Made by a program: the position numbers and the translations under genes. The notes below the pieces were generated by a model. That model was given only the letters and a program-made list of their open reading frames with translations. It was not told the origin of the DNA and ran no database searches. A stretch of DNA of 64,000 nucleotides from Eubacterium sp. (lineage in GTDB: Bacteria > Bacillota > Clostridia > Lachnospirales > Lachnospiraceae): contig JAFVGA010000021.1 of the NCBI GenBank assembly GCA_017475235.1, positions 24,858 to 88,857 of the forward strand, in the 5' to 3' direction. Positions 45,090-53,619 of this stretch are shown here, in pieces; the stretch's first letter is position 1; every line of letters starts with the position of its first letter.

Positions 45090-46226
45090 ATGAGTGAAAT
45101 AAAATCTATGCTCGAAAATACAAAGCTAGAAGAATCTATAGATAAATATAGGAAAAATAGAAATGAATGGTCCTGTATGTATGAATTGTCAAAAATGATA
45201 GCTAATAGAGTATATAATTATGGTGGGATAATTGTTGGATTATATGATTCAGATTCAAATAACAACAATAAGCAAATAGATTATCTATATAATTATGAAA
45301 ATGCTTCTATTTTGGCAGATGAAATAGACGGTAATAGATTCTTATTGATTTTTACTTCTAAGGATAAATTTTTGAATACCTCTCTTGATTTAGTTGGTGG
45401 AGTTATTGAAATGTCAGAAATAATTGATATTATTTCTGATGCAGGAAAAATAGATTATATTTTCATCAATCCAGAAACTGATAATTTAATGTTAACCAAA
45501 GATGAATTAGATGAATTAGAATTTATGGTTAAAACGACTAATGAATTTGAAATTGACAATTTAGAATTTGAAAAAATACTAAAATCAGATATTTATATCG
45601 AAGATTTGGAAGCAGATGTGATTAGAATATATAATTTACTTTCTGAAAGAATAAATGATTTTTGCTTTGATTTCAAAAACTTTGAAGAAGGTGGAGGGTT
45701 AGAAAGCGAAGTTTTTGCATATGTTTTTGTTATGCATATAATATCGAAATTTATTTTTAATTATAATTCAAAGGGTATTTTAAAGAAATTTGTCGGACTA
45801 GATTACGATAACGATTATCATATTAAATTAAGAGAAAAAATAATAAAAACGCTAGATGAATACGTTTATAATGATTATAAGAAAAATGAACTTGAGGCTT
45901 TAATACCTGTTTTTCGTAACAGACTACAATTATATGATAATGTCTTATCTGGAAGTGTTAGAATTGGTGGTTCTTGGATATCAATGGATAATGAAAAATT
46001 CGGTTCCGACATTTATGGGAAAATGATTCTTGTTTGGGGAGATAGTATTTTTTATCCAGAGAGTATTGACGATTATGAAAACTACTTCTCTTATCCATTA
46101 AAACTGCTTCCAGAGAGTCTTGAAATTGAAATGCAAGTATTCTTATTAAGGAGTAAAATTAATCAATGGGTTTTCACCATAGGTGATTGGATTTCAGCGC
46201 TTTTAAAAGACGATAAAAACCAATAA
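45090..46226 (+). CDS. Uncharacterised cargo protein with SseB-like N-terminal domain
   Basis: The protein has 378 residues from ATG 45090, set by GGAGG seven bases upstream; an in-frame start at 45030 lies inside the methylase gene. Residues about 30-150 resemble the SseB N-terminal fold (RFLLIFTSKDKF, then DYIFINPETDNLMLTKDEL). The rest is helical and acidic, with no motif recognised. It starts 13 bp after the methylase stop and so is in the cargo operon. A link to the restriction system or to defence is possible but not shown. The A+T-rich codon use matches the element. Confidence 0.7.
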   Translation: MSEIKSMLENTKLEESIDKYRKNRNEWSCMYELSKMIANRVYNYGGIIVGLYDSDSNNNNKQIDYLYNYENASILADEIDGNRFLLIFTSKDKFLNTSLDLVGGVIEMSEIIDIISDAGKIDYIFINPETDNLMLTKDELDELEFMVKTTNEFEIDNLEFEKILKSDIYIEDLEADVIRIYNLLSERINDFCFDFKNFEEGGGLESEVFAYVFVMHIISKFIFNYNSKGILKKFVGLDYDNDYHIKLREKIIKTLDEYVYNDYKKNELEALIPVFRNRLQLYDNVLSGSVRIGGSWISMDNEKFGSDIYGKMILVWGDSIFYPESIDDYENYFSYPLKLLPESLEIEMQVFLLRSKINQWVFTIGDWISALLKDDKNQ

Positions 46227-46253
46227 TATTAGTTTATTTGAAAGGAGATAAAT

Positions 46254-46640
46254 ATGTTAGTGGCTGCTGTAATAATATTTACAATAGGATTTGCAATGAT
46301 TATTATTTATGGATTAAAATTTTTGGCTATAAAGAGTGTTTCTACAAAATGTAAAGCGAAATTTGTGAATATTAAATATAGGGATGAAGAATACATCTAT
46401 ATAAATGCAACTTTTAAATATAATAACAAAGACATAGATTGTGAACTACATATGAAGGACAATAAGGAAACTGAAGAAGATTTGAAAGATAAAGAATTTA
46501 ATGTATATTATAATGAAAAAGGAAACATAGTTCGTCAAGTTGAATCAACTAAATATAAAACAATAATAGGAGCAGTTATGGTTGGTTCTGCGCTTGCTAT
46601 TTGTTTATTGGTATTTTTAATTGAAATAGCAAAAGGATGA
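46254..46640 (+). CDS. Two-helix membrane protein, DUF3592-like
   Basis: The 128-residue protein has a membrane helix at each end (about 3-25 and 103-125). The small beta domain between them includes KCKAKFVNIKYRDEEYIYINATFKYNNKDID and FNVYYNEKGNIVRQVE, a pattern seen in DUF3592-type proteins. AAAGGAG precedes the ATG. Function unknown; it is the third cargo gene of the element. Confidence 0.72.
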   Translation: MLVAAVIIFTIGFAMIIIYGLKFLAIKSVSTKCKAKFVNIKYRDEEYIYINATFKYNNKDIDCELHMKDNKETEEDLKDKEFNVYYNEKGNIVRQVESTKYKTIIGAVMVGSALAICLLVFLIEIAKG

Positions 46641-46664
46641 TAAGTTTGTTGTAAGGAGAGAAAC

Positions 46665-46820
46665 ATGTTTCTTATAATAGGACTAGTTTCAGGTATAATA
46701 TTTTTTGGGCTAGCAATAAAAATGGCACTTAATAATGATAATGTTTCAATGCTTATATTTGCTATTATTTATCTTATAGTTATCGTTGTTTTTGTTGCAA
46801 ATTCATATTTAACTAAATAA
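46665..46820 (+). CDS. Small hydrophobic protein (51 aa) with two membrane helices
   Basis: A short frame with a clear AAGGAGAG ribosome site, ATG at 46665 and TAA at 46818. Two hydrophobic stretches (about 2-20 and 29-47) are separated by a polar loop (MALNNDNVS). It is the last gene of the element cargo and is followed directly by a terminator. It may be a toxin-like or accessory membrane peptide; no evidence favours either. Confidence 0.6.
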   Translation: MFLIIGLVSGIIFFGLAIKMALNNDNVSMLIFAIIYLIVIVVFVANSYLTK

Positions 46821-46825
46821 AAAAT

Positions 46826-46865
46826 ACCCTCTTTACTGGGGAGCCAGTAAGGAGGGCTTTTTTTC
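46826..46865 (+). terminator. Terminator of the cargo operon
   Basis: CCCTCTTTACTGG / CCAGTAAGGAGGG (one T-G pair) with a GGAG loop, then CTTTTTTT. Confidence 0.92.
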
Positions 46866-46918
46866 ATTAGACAATCAATTAGATACCGTTAATCGTCTCC
46901 TTTCTTTACTAGATTTTT

Positions 46919-46950
46919 GATTACTTTTTTGATTACTTATGATTACTTTT
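46919..46950. repeat. Right array of GATTACTTTT arm-type repeats
   Basis: Three copies lie at 46919, 46931 and 46941 (GATTACTTTTTT, GATTACTTAT, GATTACTTTT), in the same orientation as the left array. Confidence 0.7.
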
Positions 46951-46992
46951 AGCTAAAATAACATCTAAAAACCCAATAAATAAAGGCATAAA

Positions 46993-47067
<75 letters not shown>

Positions 47068-47092
47068 TTAGACGCGTTTACACGCAAGAAAT

Positions 47093-47121
47093 ATAATACA
47101 CTAACCAAGTACTTTTGTCAA
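47093..47121 (-). promoter_or_regulatory. Promoter of tRNA-Gly
   Basis: On the minus strand TTGACA (47121-47116), 17-bp spacer, TATTAT (47098-47093). Confidence 0.8.
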
Positions 47122-47148
47122 CAAAATAGAGGGCTGAAAACAGCCATT

Positions 47149-47577
47149 TTATTTCTTCAATACAAGCACTAATCCACCCAAGCAAAGGGCAACTCCTATC
47201 AACTGAGTGAATGATATTTTCTCATGATATAGAAGAAATCCAACAAATAAAAGTGAAATAGCAAGTATGATATTTGCCACGATTGATGTCATGTTTACTT
47301 GCCATCCATTTCTAAATGCAAATATATATCCACATTCCAACGCAATAACAACTATACCTAAAACATATGAAGTCCAGTTTAGTTTGCCGAAGGCCACGCT
47401 TACAGCTTCACCCTTTCTAGTGAAGAAGAATATTAGAAACGTTGCTATCATGGCAACACCATATGTAACTGATAGTGATAGAAAAGCATTTGCGCTTTGT
47501 GGTGTTTCCTTTGTCGTAATGTTATATACAATGTTTGCAATTACGATCATTCCTATAGGCCAAATATAATTAAACAT
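47149..47577 (-). CDS. EamA/DMT-family half-size membrane transporter
   Basis: The 142-residue protein has about five membrane helices in a single EamA unit, ending FTQLIGVALCLGGLVLVLKK, typical of half-size drug/metabolite transporters that work as dimers. The substrate is unknown. The start follows AAAGGAG. The mRNA has a structured 80-nt leader with a terminator-like hairpin, so expression may be attenuated by a ligand. A promoter lies at 47666-47694. Confidence 0.85.
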   Translation of the reverse strand: MFNYIWPIGMIVIANIVYNITTKETPQSANAFLSLSVTYGVAMIATFLIFFFTRKGEAVSVAFGKLNWTSYVLGIVVIALECGYIFAFRNGWQVNMTSIVANIILAISLLFVGFLLYHEKISFTQLIGVALCLGGLVLVLKK

Positions 47578-47591
47578 AATAACTCCTTTAT

Positions 47592-47659
47592 ACCGTGAGC
47601 AAAAAAATAAGCCAGACTCAAATAGCCTGACTGTCGGTAGGTGCTCACCCGTTTTACTC
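47592..47659 (-). promoter_or_regulatory. Structured leader of the EamA gene, candidate attenuator or riboswitch
   Basis: On the minus strand GTGAGCA (47648-47642) can pair with TGCTCAC (47601-47595), enclosing CCTACCGACA. An inner stem GTCAGGCT/AGTCTGGC (47631-47611) is followed by TTATTTTTTT. The inner stem plus T run is a terminator, and the outer stem would compete with or close around it. The ribosome site AAAGGAG follows directly. No known riboswitch class was recognised. Confidence 0.5.
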
Positions 47660-47665
47660 GTAAGT

Positions 47666-47694
47666 ATAATAGCAAATAATTATCGCTCGGTCAA
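47666..47694 (-). promoter_or_regulatory. Promoter of the EamA gene
   Basis: On the minus strand TTGACC (47694-47689), 17-bp spacer, TATTAT (47671-47666). It places the transcript start near 47659, just before the structured leader. Confidence 0.7.
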
Positions 47695-47752
47695 ACCTTT
47701 ATAAATGCTAAAAATTTTGATAATATATATAAAGATTGAAAAGGAGAGCAGT

Positions 47753-48364
47753 ATGTTTTTAGCAGATTCGGTATTTGAACTAGATATACTAGATAAAATT
47801 GAAGATCTTTTTGAGCATGATGTAATGGACACTATTATGAAAGGTATTACCCATTTAGGTGATGCTGGAATTATATGGATTATTATTACTCTTTGCTTGC
47901 TTATATCGAAGCAGTACAGAAAACTTGGAATTCTAATGGCTATTGGTCTTATTTTAGGGGTAATTATAGGTAATGGAATAGTGAAGAACCTTGTTTCGAG
48001 ACAAAGACCATTCGAACTAGCGGATAGTATCAATAGAAACTTCTTCATTAAAATAGATAAGCCGACAGACAGGTCATTCCCATCGGGGCACACGCAGGCA
48101 TCGTTTATTGCAGCTACAATTCTTATGATGGCGAAGAGAAAGTTTGGAATACCAGCGTTGATCTTAGCAATACTAATAGCTTTCTCAAGACTATACTTAA
48201 AGGTGCATTTCCCAACAGATGTTTTGGGTGGAATGCTAATGGGAATAGCGATAGGACTTACAGTTTGGTTCGTATATAAATGGAAATTCGAGAAGAAGTT
48301 TGGACCAGTTATAGTGCCTAAACCAAAGAAGGAAAAGAACGAAGAAAAAGAAATAAAAGAATAG
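47753..48364 (+). CDS. PAP2-family membrane phosphatase
   Basis: The 203-residue protein shows the three PAP2 motifs: KNLVSRQRPF, PSGHTQAS and SRLYLKVHFPTDVLGG, with the catalytic histidines in the second and third, and several membrane helices. Such enzymes dephosphorylate lipid phosphates, for example undecaprenyl or phosphatidylglycerol phosphates, at the outer membrane face. The start at 47753 follows AAGGAGAG; an in-frame start at 47705 is less likely. A charged Lys/Glu tail follows the last helix. The gene is monocistronic. Confidence 0.92.
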   Translation: MFLADSVFELDILDKIEDLFEHDVMDTIMKGITHLGDAGIIWIIITLCLLISKQYRKLGILMAIGLILGVIIGNGIVKNLVSRQRPFELADSINRNFFIKIDKPTDRSFPSGHTQASFIAATILMMAKRKFGIPALILAILIAFSRLYLKVHFPTDVLGGMLMGIAIGLTVWFVYKWKFEKKFGPVIVPKPKKEKNEEKEIKE

Positions 48365-48373
48365 TAAAAATAT

Positions 48374-48402
48374 AAAACAGTCATTGAAAAATGGCTGTTT
48401 TT
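48374..48402 (+). terminator. Terminator after the PAP2 gene
   Basis: AAAACAG-CAT / ATG-CTGTTTT stem with one mismatch and a TGAAAA loop, then TTTATTTT. Confidence 0.8.
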
Positions 48403-48474
48403 ATTTTATAATATTTCTTGTGTTAATAATTTAACAAACGCTTAACTATTTTAAGTTAGAAAAAGGAGTGCGGT

Positions 48475-49248
48475 ATGAGAGATTATTTTAATTTTGAAGA
48501 CAGAGTAGCTATTATTACAGGTTGTTCTAGTGGACTTGGTGTGCAGATGGCAAAAGCCTTAGCCAGCAAGGGTTGTAGTATTGTTGCAATCGCCAGAAGA
48601 GAAGAACTAGTGAAGAAGGTTGCGCAGGAGATTGCTGATGAGTTTGGCGTGAAAACTTTGGCAATCAAGTGTGATATCACTGACACTGAGAACATTAAGG
48701 AAGTAGTCCTAAAAACAATGGATACTTTTGGAAGAATAGATATATTGATCAACAATGCAGGTACAGGTGCTATTGCTCCAGCGGAGATGGTGGAAGATGA
48801 AGTCTTTGACTGGGAGATGCAAGTAGACCTTGCTGGTGCTTTTAAAGTAGCAAGAGAAGTGGCTAGAGATGCTATGCTTCCTGCAGGTTACGGAAGAATC
48901 ATCAACATTGCGTCTATGTACGGAATCGTTGGTAACAAGGTTGCAGGTTCTTCACCATACCATGCTGCAAAGGGTGGTTTGATCAACCTTACTCGTGCGC
49001 TCGCAGCAGAGTGGGCGACAAAGGGCATAACAGTTAACTGTATTTGTCCAGGATATTTCTATACTGAACTTACAAAAGAAACTCTCGATACTGAAGATTT
49101 CAAACAGTACGCACAGACAGTTATCCCTGTTGAGCGCTACGGCGTAGAAGGAGAGCTAGACACAGCTACATTGTTCTTGGCTTCAGACAAGTCAACATAT
49201 GTAACTGGTGTTACACTTCCAGTAGATGGTGGTTATACTTGCGTATAA
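48475..49248 (+). CDS. Short-chain dehydrogenase/reductase (gluconate 5-dehydrogenase-like)
   Basis: The 257-residue classical SDR has the cofactor loop TGCSSGLG (residues 16-23), NNAGTG, catalytic Ser in IINIASMYG, and the YHAAK pair. The C-terminus GVTLPVDGGYTCV is usual for the family. The length and the NNAG and PVDGGY segments fit polyol, gluconate or 3-oxoacyl-ACP reductases; the substrate is not readable. It is followed by threonine ammonia-lyase after 16 bp, likely in the same transcript. Confidence 0.9.
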   Translation: MRDYFNFEDRVAIITGCSSGLGVQMAKALASKGCSIVAIARREELVKKVAQEIADEFGVKTLAIKCDITDTENIKEVVLKTMDTFGRIDILINNAGTGAIAPAEMVEDEVFDWEMQVDLAGAFKVAREVARDAMLPAGYGRIINIASMYGIVGNKVAGSSPYHAAKGGLINLTRALAAEWATKGITVNCICPGYFYTELTKETLDTEDFKQYAQTVIPVERYGVEGELDTATLFLASDKSTYVTGVTLPVDGGYTCV

Positions 49249-49264
49249 TATTGGAGGAATTCTT

Positions 49265-50482
49265 ATGGAAAAACTTACACTAGAACAATTTGAACAAGCT
49301 AGTGAAGTAGTTAATAAAGTTATAAAAGAAACAAACTTGGTTTACAGCGACTATTTTAGTGAGCAGACTGGAAACCAAGTTTATTTGAAGCCTGAAAACA
49401 TTCAGTTTACAGGTGCATATAAGGTGCGTGGTGCTTATTACAAAATCAGCACACTCTCAGACGAGGAGAGAGCGAAAGGTTTCATCACAGCATCAGCTGG
49501 AAACCATGCGCAGGGCGTGGCTTACGCTGCCAAGAAGTATGGCGTAAAGGCTACAATCGTTATGCCTAACATTACACCTCTTATGAAGGTTGAGCGCACA
49601 AAGAGTTATGGTGCTGAAGTAATCTTGCACGGAGACGTGTATGACGAAGCATGCGACTACGCACTAAAGTTAGCCGAAGAAAAAGGTTACACATTCATTC
49701 ATCCATTTGACGATTTGGATGTAGCAGCAGGACAGGGAACAATAGCTATGGAGATTGTGAAAGAACTTCCTACTGTAGATGTGATCTTGGTTCCTATTGG
49801 CGGTGGCGGACTTGCTACTGGTGTTGGAACATTGGCCAAACTTCTTAACCCTAGAGTTAAAGTGATTGGTGTTGAGCCTGCAGATGCAGCATGTATGAAA
49901 GCATCACTTGAGGCTGGAAAGGTTGTTACACTTCCAAGTGCAAACACAATCGCCGACGGTACAGCAGTTATGACTCCGGGTGAAAAGATTTTCCCTTACG
50001 TTCAAAAATGCGTTGATGAAATCATCACAGTGGAAGATGAAGAATTGATTGACGTATTCTTAGATATGGTTGAGAACCACAAATTGATTGCAGAAAACTC
50101 AGGCCTACTTACAGTGGCAGCTCTAAAACACTTAGACTGCAAAGACAAAAAGGTTGTATCAATCCTTAGTGGTGGAAATATGGATGTAATCACTATGTCA
50201 TCTATCTTGCAGCACGGATTGATTCAGCGAGGACGAGTATTCACAATCTCAGTTCTTCTTCCAGATAAGCCAGGCGAACTAGTTAAGGTTGCGACAAAGA
50301 TAGCCGAGGCAAAGGGTAATGTAATCAAGCTAGAGCACAACCAGTTTGTATCGGTAAACAGAAACGCAGCAGTGGAACTTAAACTTACACTAGAGTGTTT
50401 CGGTCACGAGCATAAGGCAGAAATCATAAAAGATTTGAATGATTCTGGCTACAATGTTAAGGAAGAAGATGTAGTTCTATAG
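49265..50482 (+). CDS. ilvA: Threonine ammonia-lyase (threonine dehydratase)
   Basis: The 405-residue fold-type II PLP enzyme carries the Schiff-base lysine in FTGAYKVRGA, the substrate loop SAGNHAQG and the phosphate-binding glycine loop PIGGGGLATG. A C-terminal ACT-like domain (about 330-405) begins VFTISVLLPDKPGELV. It deaminates threonine to 2-oxobutanoate for isoleucine synthesis or catabolism; the one-ACT, 400-residue form is the short type common in Clostridia. GGAGGAATTCTT sets the start at 49265; a longer frame from 49226 lies inside the SDR gene. Confidence 0.94.
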   Translation: MEKLTLEQFEQASEVVNKVIKETNLVYSDYFSEQTGNQVYLKPENIQFTGAYKVRGAYYKISTLSDEERAKGFITASAGNHAQGVAYAAKKYGVKATIVMPNITPLMKVERTKSYGAEVILHGDVYDEACDYALKLAEEKGYTFIHPFDDLDVAAGQGTIAMEIVKELPTVDVILVPIGGGGLATGVGTLAKLLNPRVKVIGVEPADAACMKASLEAGKVVTLPSANTIADGTAVMTPGEKIFPYVQKCVDEIITVEDEELIDVFLDMVENHKLIAENSGLLTVAALKHLDCKDKKVVSILSGGNMDVITMSSILQHGLIQRGRVFTISVLLPDKPGELVKVATKIAEAKGNVIKLEHNQFVSVNRNAAVELKLTLECFGHEHKAEIIKDLNDSGYNVKEEDVVL

Positions 50483-50483
50483 A

Positions 50484-50567
50484 TTGACTTTTATCTCTCA
50501 TAAGAGTAAAATATAAAGGTAAGGCAAGGGAGTCTTAGAGAAAATTTCTCTAAGTCTCTCTTTTTTT
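50484..50567 (+). promoter_or_regulatory. purF promoter immediately followed by a terminator hairpin
   Basis: TTGACT (50484-50489), 17-bp spacer, TAAAAT (50507-50512). A hairpin at 50530-50560, CTTAGAG/CTCTAAG flanked by GAG/CTC, is followed by TTTTTTT. The hairpin begins about 10 bases after the predicted start. It may end the ilvA transcript, or attenuate the purF transcript. Confidence 0.6.
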
Positions 50568-50586
50568 ATTGGAAAAATGAGGTTAG

Positions 50587-51981
50587 ATGATGAAGAATTG
50601 CGTAGAAGTACAAGATAAGTTGCATGAAGAATGTGGTGTGTTTGGCATTTATTCAATGTCAGGCGAGCCTGTGGCAAAGGACATTTACTACGGTTTAGAG
50701 GCACTACAACATCGAGGTCAGGAAGCAGCAGGTATGGCTCTTTCAGACTTTAAAGGCGGTATGTATAACATGGCGATTAAGAAAGACATAGGCCTGGTGA
50801 GCGAGGTCTTCCACGAAGATGACTTAGAAAACCTTAAAGGTAACATCGGTGTTGGACATGTTCGCTATTCAACTACAGGTGAGAGCAATGCGCATAATGC
50901 ACAGCCTATTGGTATGAACTATATCAAGGGAACTTTGGCGGTGGTGCATAATGGAAACATTATTAACACTGACATGTTGAAGGTGGAGCAGATGAAGAGA
51001 GGATCTGCGCATTACACCACATCTGATACGGAAGTGATTGCTTATGAAATTATTAAGGAGCGTGTGAACTCCAAAGATATAGAGGAAGCCACGGTAAAGG
51101 CTTGCGAGAAACTAAGAGGTGGATACGCACTTCTAGTTAAGAGTCCAAGAAAGTTAATTGGAGCCAGAGATCCATTGGGAATCAAGCCGCTTATTCTTGG
51201 AAAGAGAGGTGATAGTTATATTCTGGCATCGGAGAGCGCTGCTGTTAAGGCAGTGGGCGGCGAAGTTGTCCGCGACATTGAGCCAGGAGAGGTTGTTACT
51301 ATCACAAAAAATGGAATAGAAACGATCTCACGTTTGCAGTCTAGTACTAAAGCCCATTGTATCTTCGAATACATTTACTTTGCGAGAAATGATTCGGTGA
51401 TGGATGGGATATCAGTTCATGAGGCAAGAGTGAGAGCGGGAGAAGCTTTGGCGAGGGTAAAAAAAGTGGACGCTGACATTGTGGTGGGCGTTCCGGATTC
51501 TGGACTAGCTGCCGCATGGGGTTATTCTAAGGAATCCAAAATACCCTTTGCCATGGCTTTTTATAAGAACAGCTATATTGGACGCAGTTTCATAAAGCCA
51601 ACTCAGAACGAGAGACAGGTAGCAGTGCAGATGAAACTTAGCGTTCTTGAAAATGTGGTCCGCGGCAAAAGCATCGTCCTAATCGACGACTCGATCGTTC
51701 GTGGAACTACAATGCGTAAATTAGTCGAAATGTTAAAGGCGGCCGGTGCGAAGGAAGTACACGTGAGAATCAGTTCACCACCTTTCCTATATCCATGTTT
51801 CTATGGAACGGATGTGCCAACGGCTGGACAACTGATTGCATCTGAACATTCGACGGAGGAAGTGAGAGAAAATATTGGAGCAGACAGTTTACAGTATTTG
51901 AGAGTTGAAGATTTCAAGGCAATGGTTGGGGATTTGCCATTGTGTACGGCGTGCTTTACAAATGAGTACCCAATAAAGTAA
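50587..51981 (+). CDS. purF: Amidophosphoribosyltransferase PurF (canonical)
   Basis: The 464-residue protein has a 15-16-residue propeptide ending EE before CGVFGI, where Cys becomes the N-terminal nucleophile. The glutaminase domain includes [10 protein letters not shown] and [12 protein letters not shown]. The PRPP domain has [17 protein letters not shown], and iron-sulfur cysteines are in HCIFEY, LYPCFYG and LCTACF. It commits PRPP to purine synthesis. The ribosome site GAGG precedes two ATGs (50587 and 50590). pyrG follows 15 bases later. Compare the cysteine-less copy at 22192. Confidence 0.96.
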   Translation: MMKNCVEVQDKLHEECGVFGIYSMSGEPVAKDIYYGLEALQHRGQEAAGMALSDFKGGMYNMAIKKDIGLVSEVFHEDDLENLKGNIGVGHVRYSTTGESNAHNAQPIGMNYIKGTLAVVHNGNIINTDMLKVEQMKRGSAHYTTSDTEVIAYEIIKERVNSKDIEEATVKACEKLRGGYALLVKSPRKLIGARDPLGIKPLILGKRGDSYILASESAAVKAVGGEVVRDIEPGEVVTITKNGIETISRLQSSTKAHCIFEYIYFARNDSVMDGISVHEARVRAGEALARVKKVDADIVVGVPDSGLAAAWGYSKESKIPFAMAFYKNSYIGRSFIKPTQNERQVAVQMKLSVLENVVRGKSIVLIDDSIVRGTTMRKLVEMLKAAGAKEVHVRISSPPFLYPCFYGTDVPTAGQLIASEHSTEEVRENIGADSLQYLRVEDFKAMVGDLPLCTACFTNEYPIK

Positions 51982-51996
51982 AAGAGAGGTTAGGTC

Positions 51997-53594
51997 ATGA
52001 AAAAGTACATTTTGTTACAGGCGGAGTAGTATCAGGATTAGGAAAAGGTATAACAGCAGCATCTTTGGGAAGACTTCTTAAGGCGAGAGGCCTCAAGGTG
52101 GCTGCGCAAAAACTAGACCCATATATCAACGTGGATCCAGGAACAATGAGCCCATACCAACACGGCGAAGTATACGTGACTGAGGACGGCGCAGAGACAG
52201 ATTTGGACTTGGGACACTATGAGAGATTTATCGATGAGGACTTAAATAAGTTTTCAAATTTGACATCCGGAAAAGTTTACTGGAATGTTTTGAATAAGGA
52301 GAGAAAGGGAGAGTACCTTGGTTCAACAGTTCAAGTTATTCCTCATATAACAAATGAGATAAAAGATTTTATTTACAGAGTAGGACGTGAGTCAGATGCA
52401 GACGTTGTTATTACGGAAATTGGAGGAACGATTGGTGATATTGAATCACAGCCATTTATTGAAGCAGTAAGACAGGTATCGTTAGAAGTCGGAAAAGAGA
52501 ATAGCTTGTTTATTCACGTAACGCTTGTTCCATACTTACATGCATCAAAAGAGCACAAGACAAAACCTACACAGCACTCAGTAAAAGAGTTACAGGGCTT
52601 GGGAGTAAGACCAGACATTGTAGTTTTGCGATGTGATGAGCCAATGGAAGAATCAATCTTTAAGAAGATTGCAATGTTCTGCAATGTAAAAGAGGACTGT
52701 GTAATAGAAAATAAAAACTTAGACAATCTTTATGAAGTTCCATTGATGCTAGAAGATGCTAACCTATCAAGTGTAGTTTGTAGAGAACTAAATATTGAAG
52801 CACCAGAACCAGACTTAACAGAATGGAAAAATGTTGTAAGTAATATTGAAAATAGATCAAAAGAAATCACAGTTGGTCTTGTTGGTAAATATGTTCAACT
52901 ACATGATGCTTACCTATCAATAGTAGAAGCACTTAATCATTCGGGATTCTTTAATCATGCACATGTAAATATTGAGTGGATTGATTCGGAAAGTTTGGAT
53001 GAGAGCAATTACAAAGAGAAATTAAAAGATATTCAAGGAATAATTATTCCAGGTGGTTTTGGAAACCGTGGAGTAGAAGGAATGATACTAGCAGCACATT
53101 ATGCTAGAGAAAACAATATTCCATACTTCGGCATTTGTCTTGGAATGCAAGTTGCAGTTATTGAGTATGCTAGAAATGTAGCTGGCATTAAAGATGCTTG
53201 CTCGGGAGAGTTTGAAAAGACAACAGATAATAAGGTAATAGACTTTATGCCTGGTCAATCAGATGAGGTAGACAAAGGTGGAACACTTAGACTTGGAGCA
53301 TATCCTTGCGAGATTGCAAAGGGTACACTTATGGAGGAGTGCTACGGAGATTTAAGTATAAGCGAGAGACACAGGCATAGATATGAGTTTAATAATGACT
53401 ATAGAGATGTGCTAACAGAGAATGGTTTAGTATTATCGGGAATGTCTCCAGATGGATTGCTGGTAGAGACAGTAGAAGTGAAAGATCATCCTTTCTTTAT
53501 CGGAGTTCAGTTCCATCCAGAATTCAAATCGAGACCAAACAGACCACAACCAATATTTAGAAAATTCGTGGAAGCGATTGTCGCAAACAATTAA
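51997..53594 (+). CDS. pyrG: CTP synthase PyrG with a one-base deletion in the sixth codon
   Basis: The protein continues as full-length CTP synthase from 52011 ([13 protein letters not shown]...). It has a synthetase domain and a class I glutaminase with nucleophile Cys in FGICLGMQ and the HPEF triad element, ending at 53594. The expected start ATG 51997, behind AGAGAGG, reads MKKYI and then goes out of frame, because TACATTTTGTT has four T where TACATTTTTGTT (Ile-Phe-Val) is needed. In the downstream frame no ATG, GTG or TTG lies between a TGA at 51963 and the internal TTG 52065, which is inside the P-loop region. One missing T therefore explains everything. As CTP synthase is normally essential, a sequence error is most likely; a real frameshift is the alternative. 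Confidence 0.9.
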
Positions 53595-53619
53595 AAAAGA
53601 GCCCTTAGGGCTCTTTTTT
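53593..53619. terminator. Bidirectional terminator between pyrG and the ANTAR gene
   Basis: AAAAAAGAGCCC / GGGCTCTTTTTT with a minimal loop and A/T runs on both sides. It overlaps the last codon of the convergent ANTAR gene. Confidence 0.92.
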
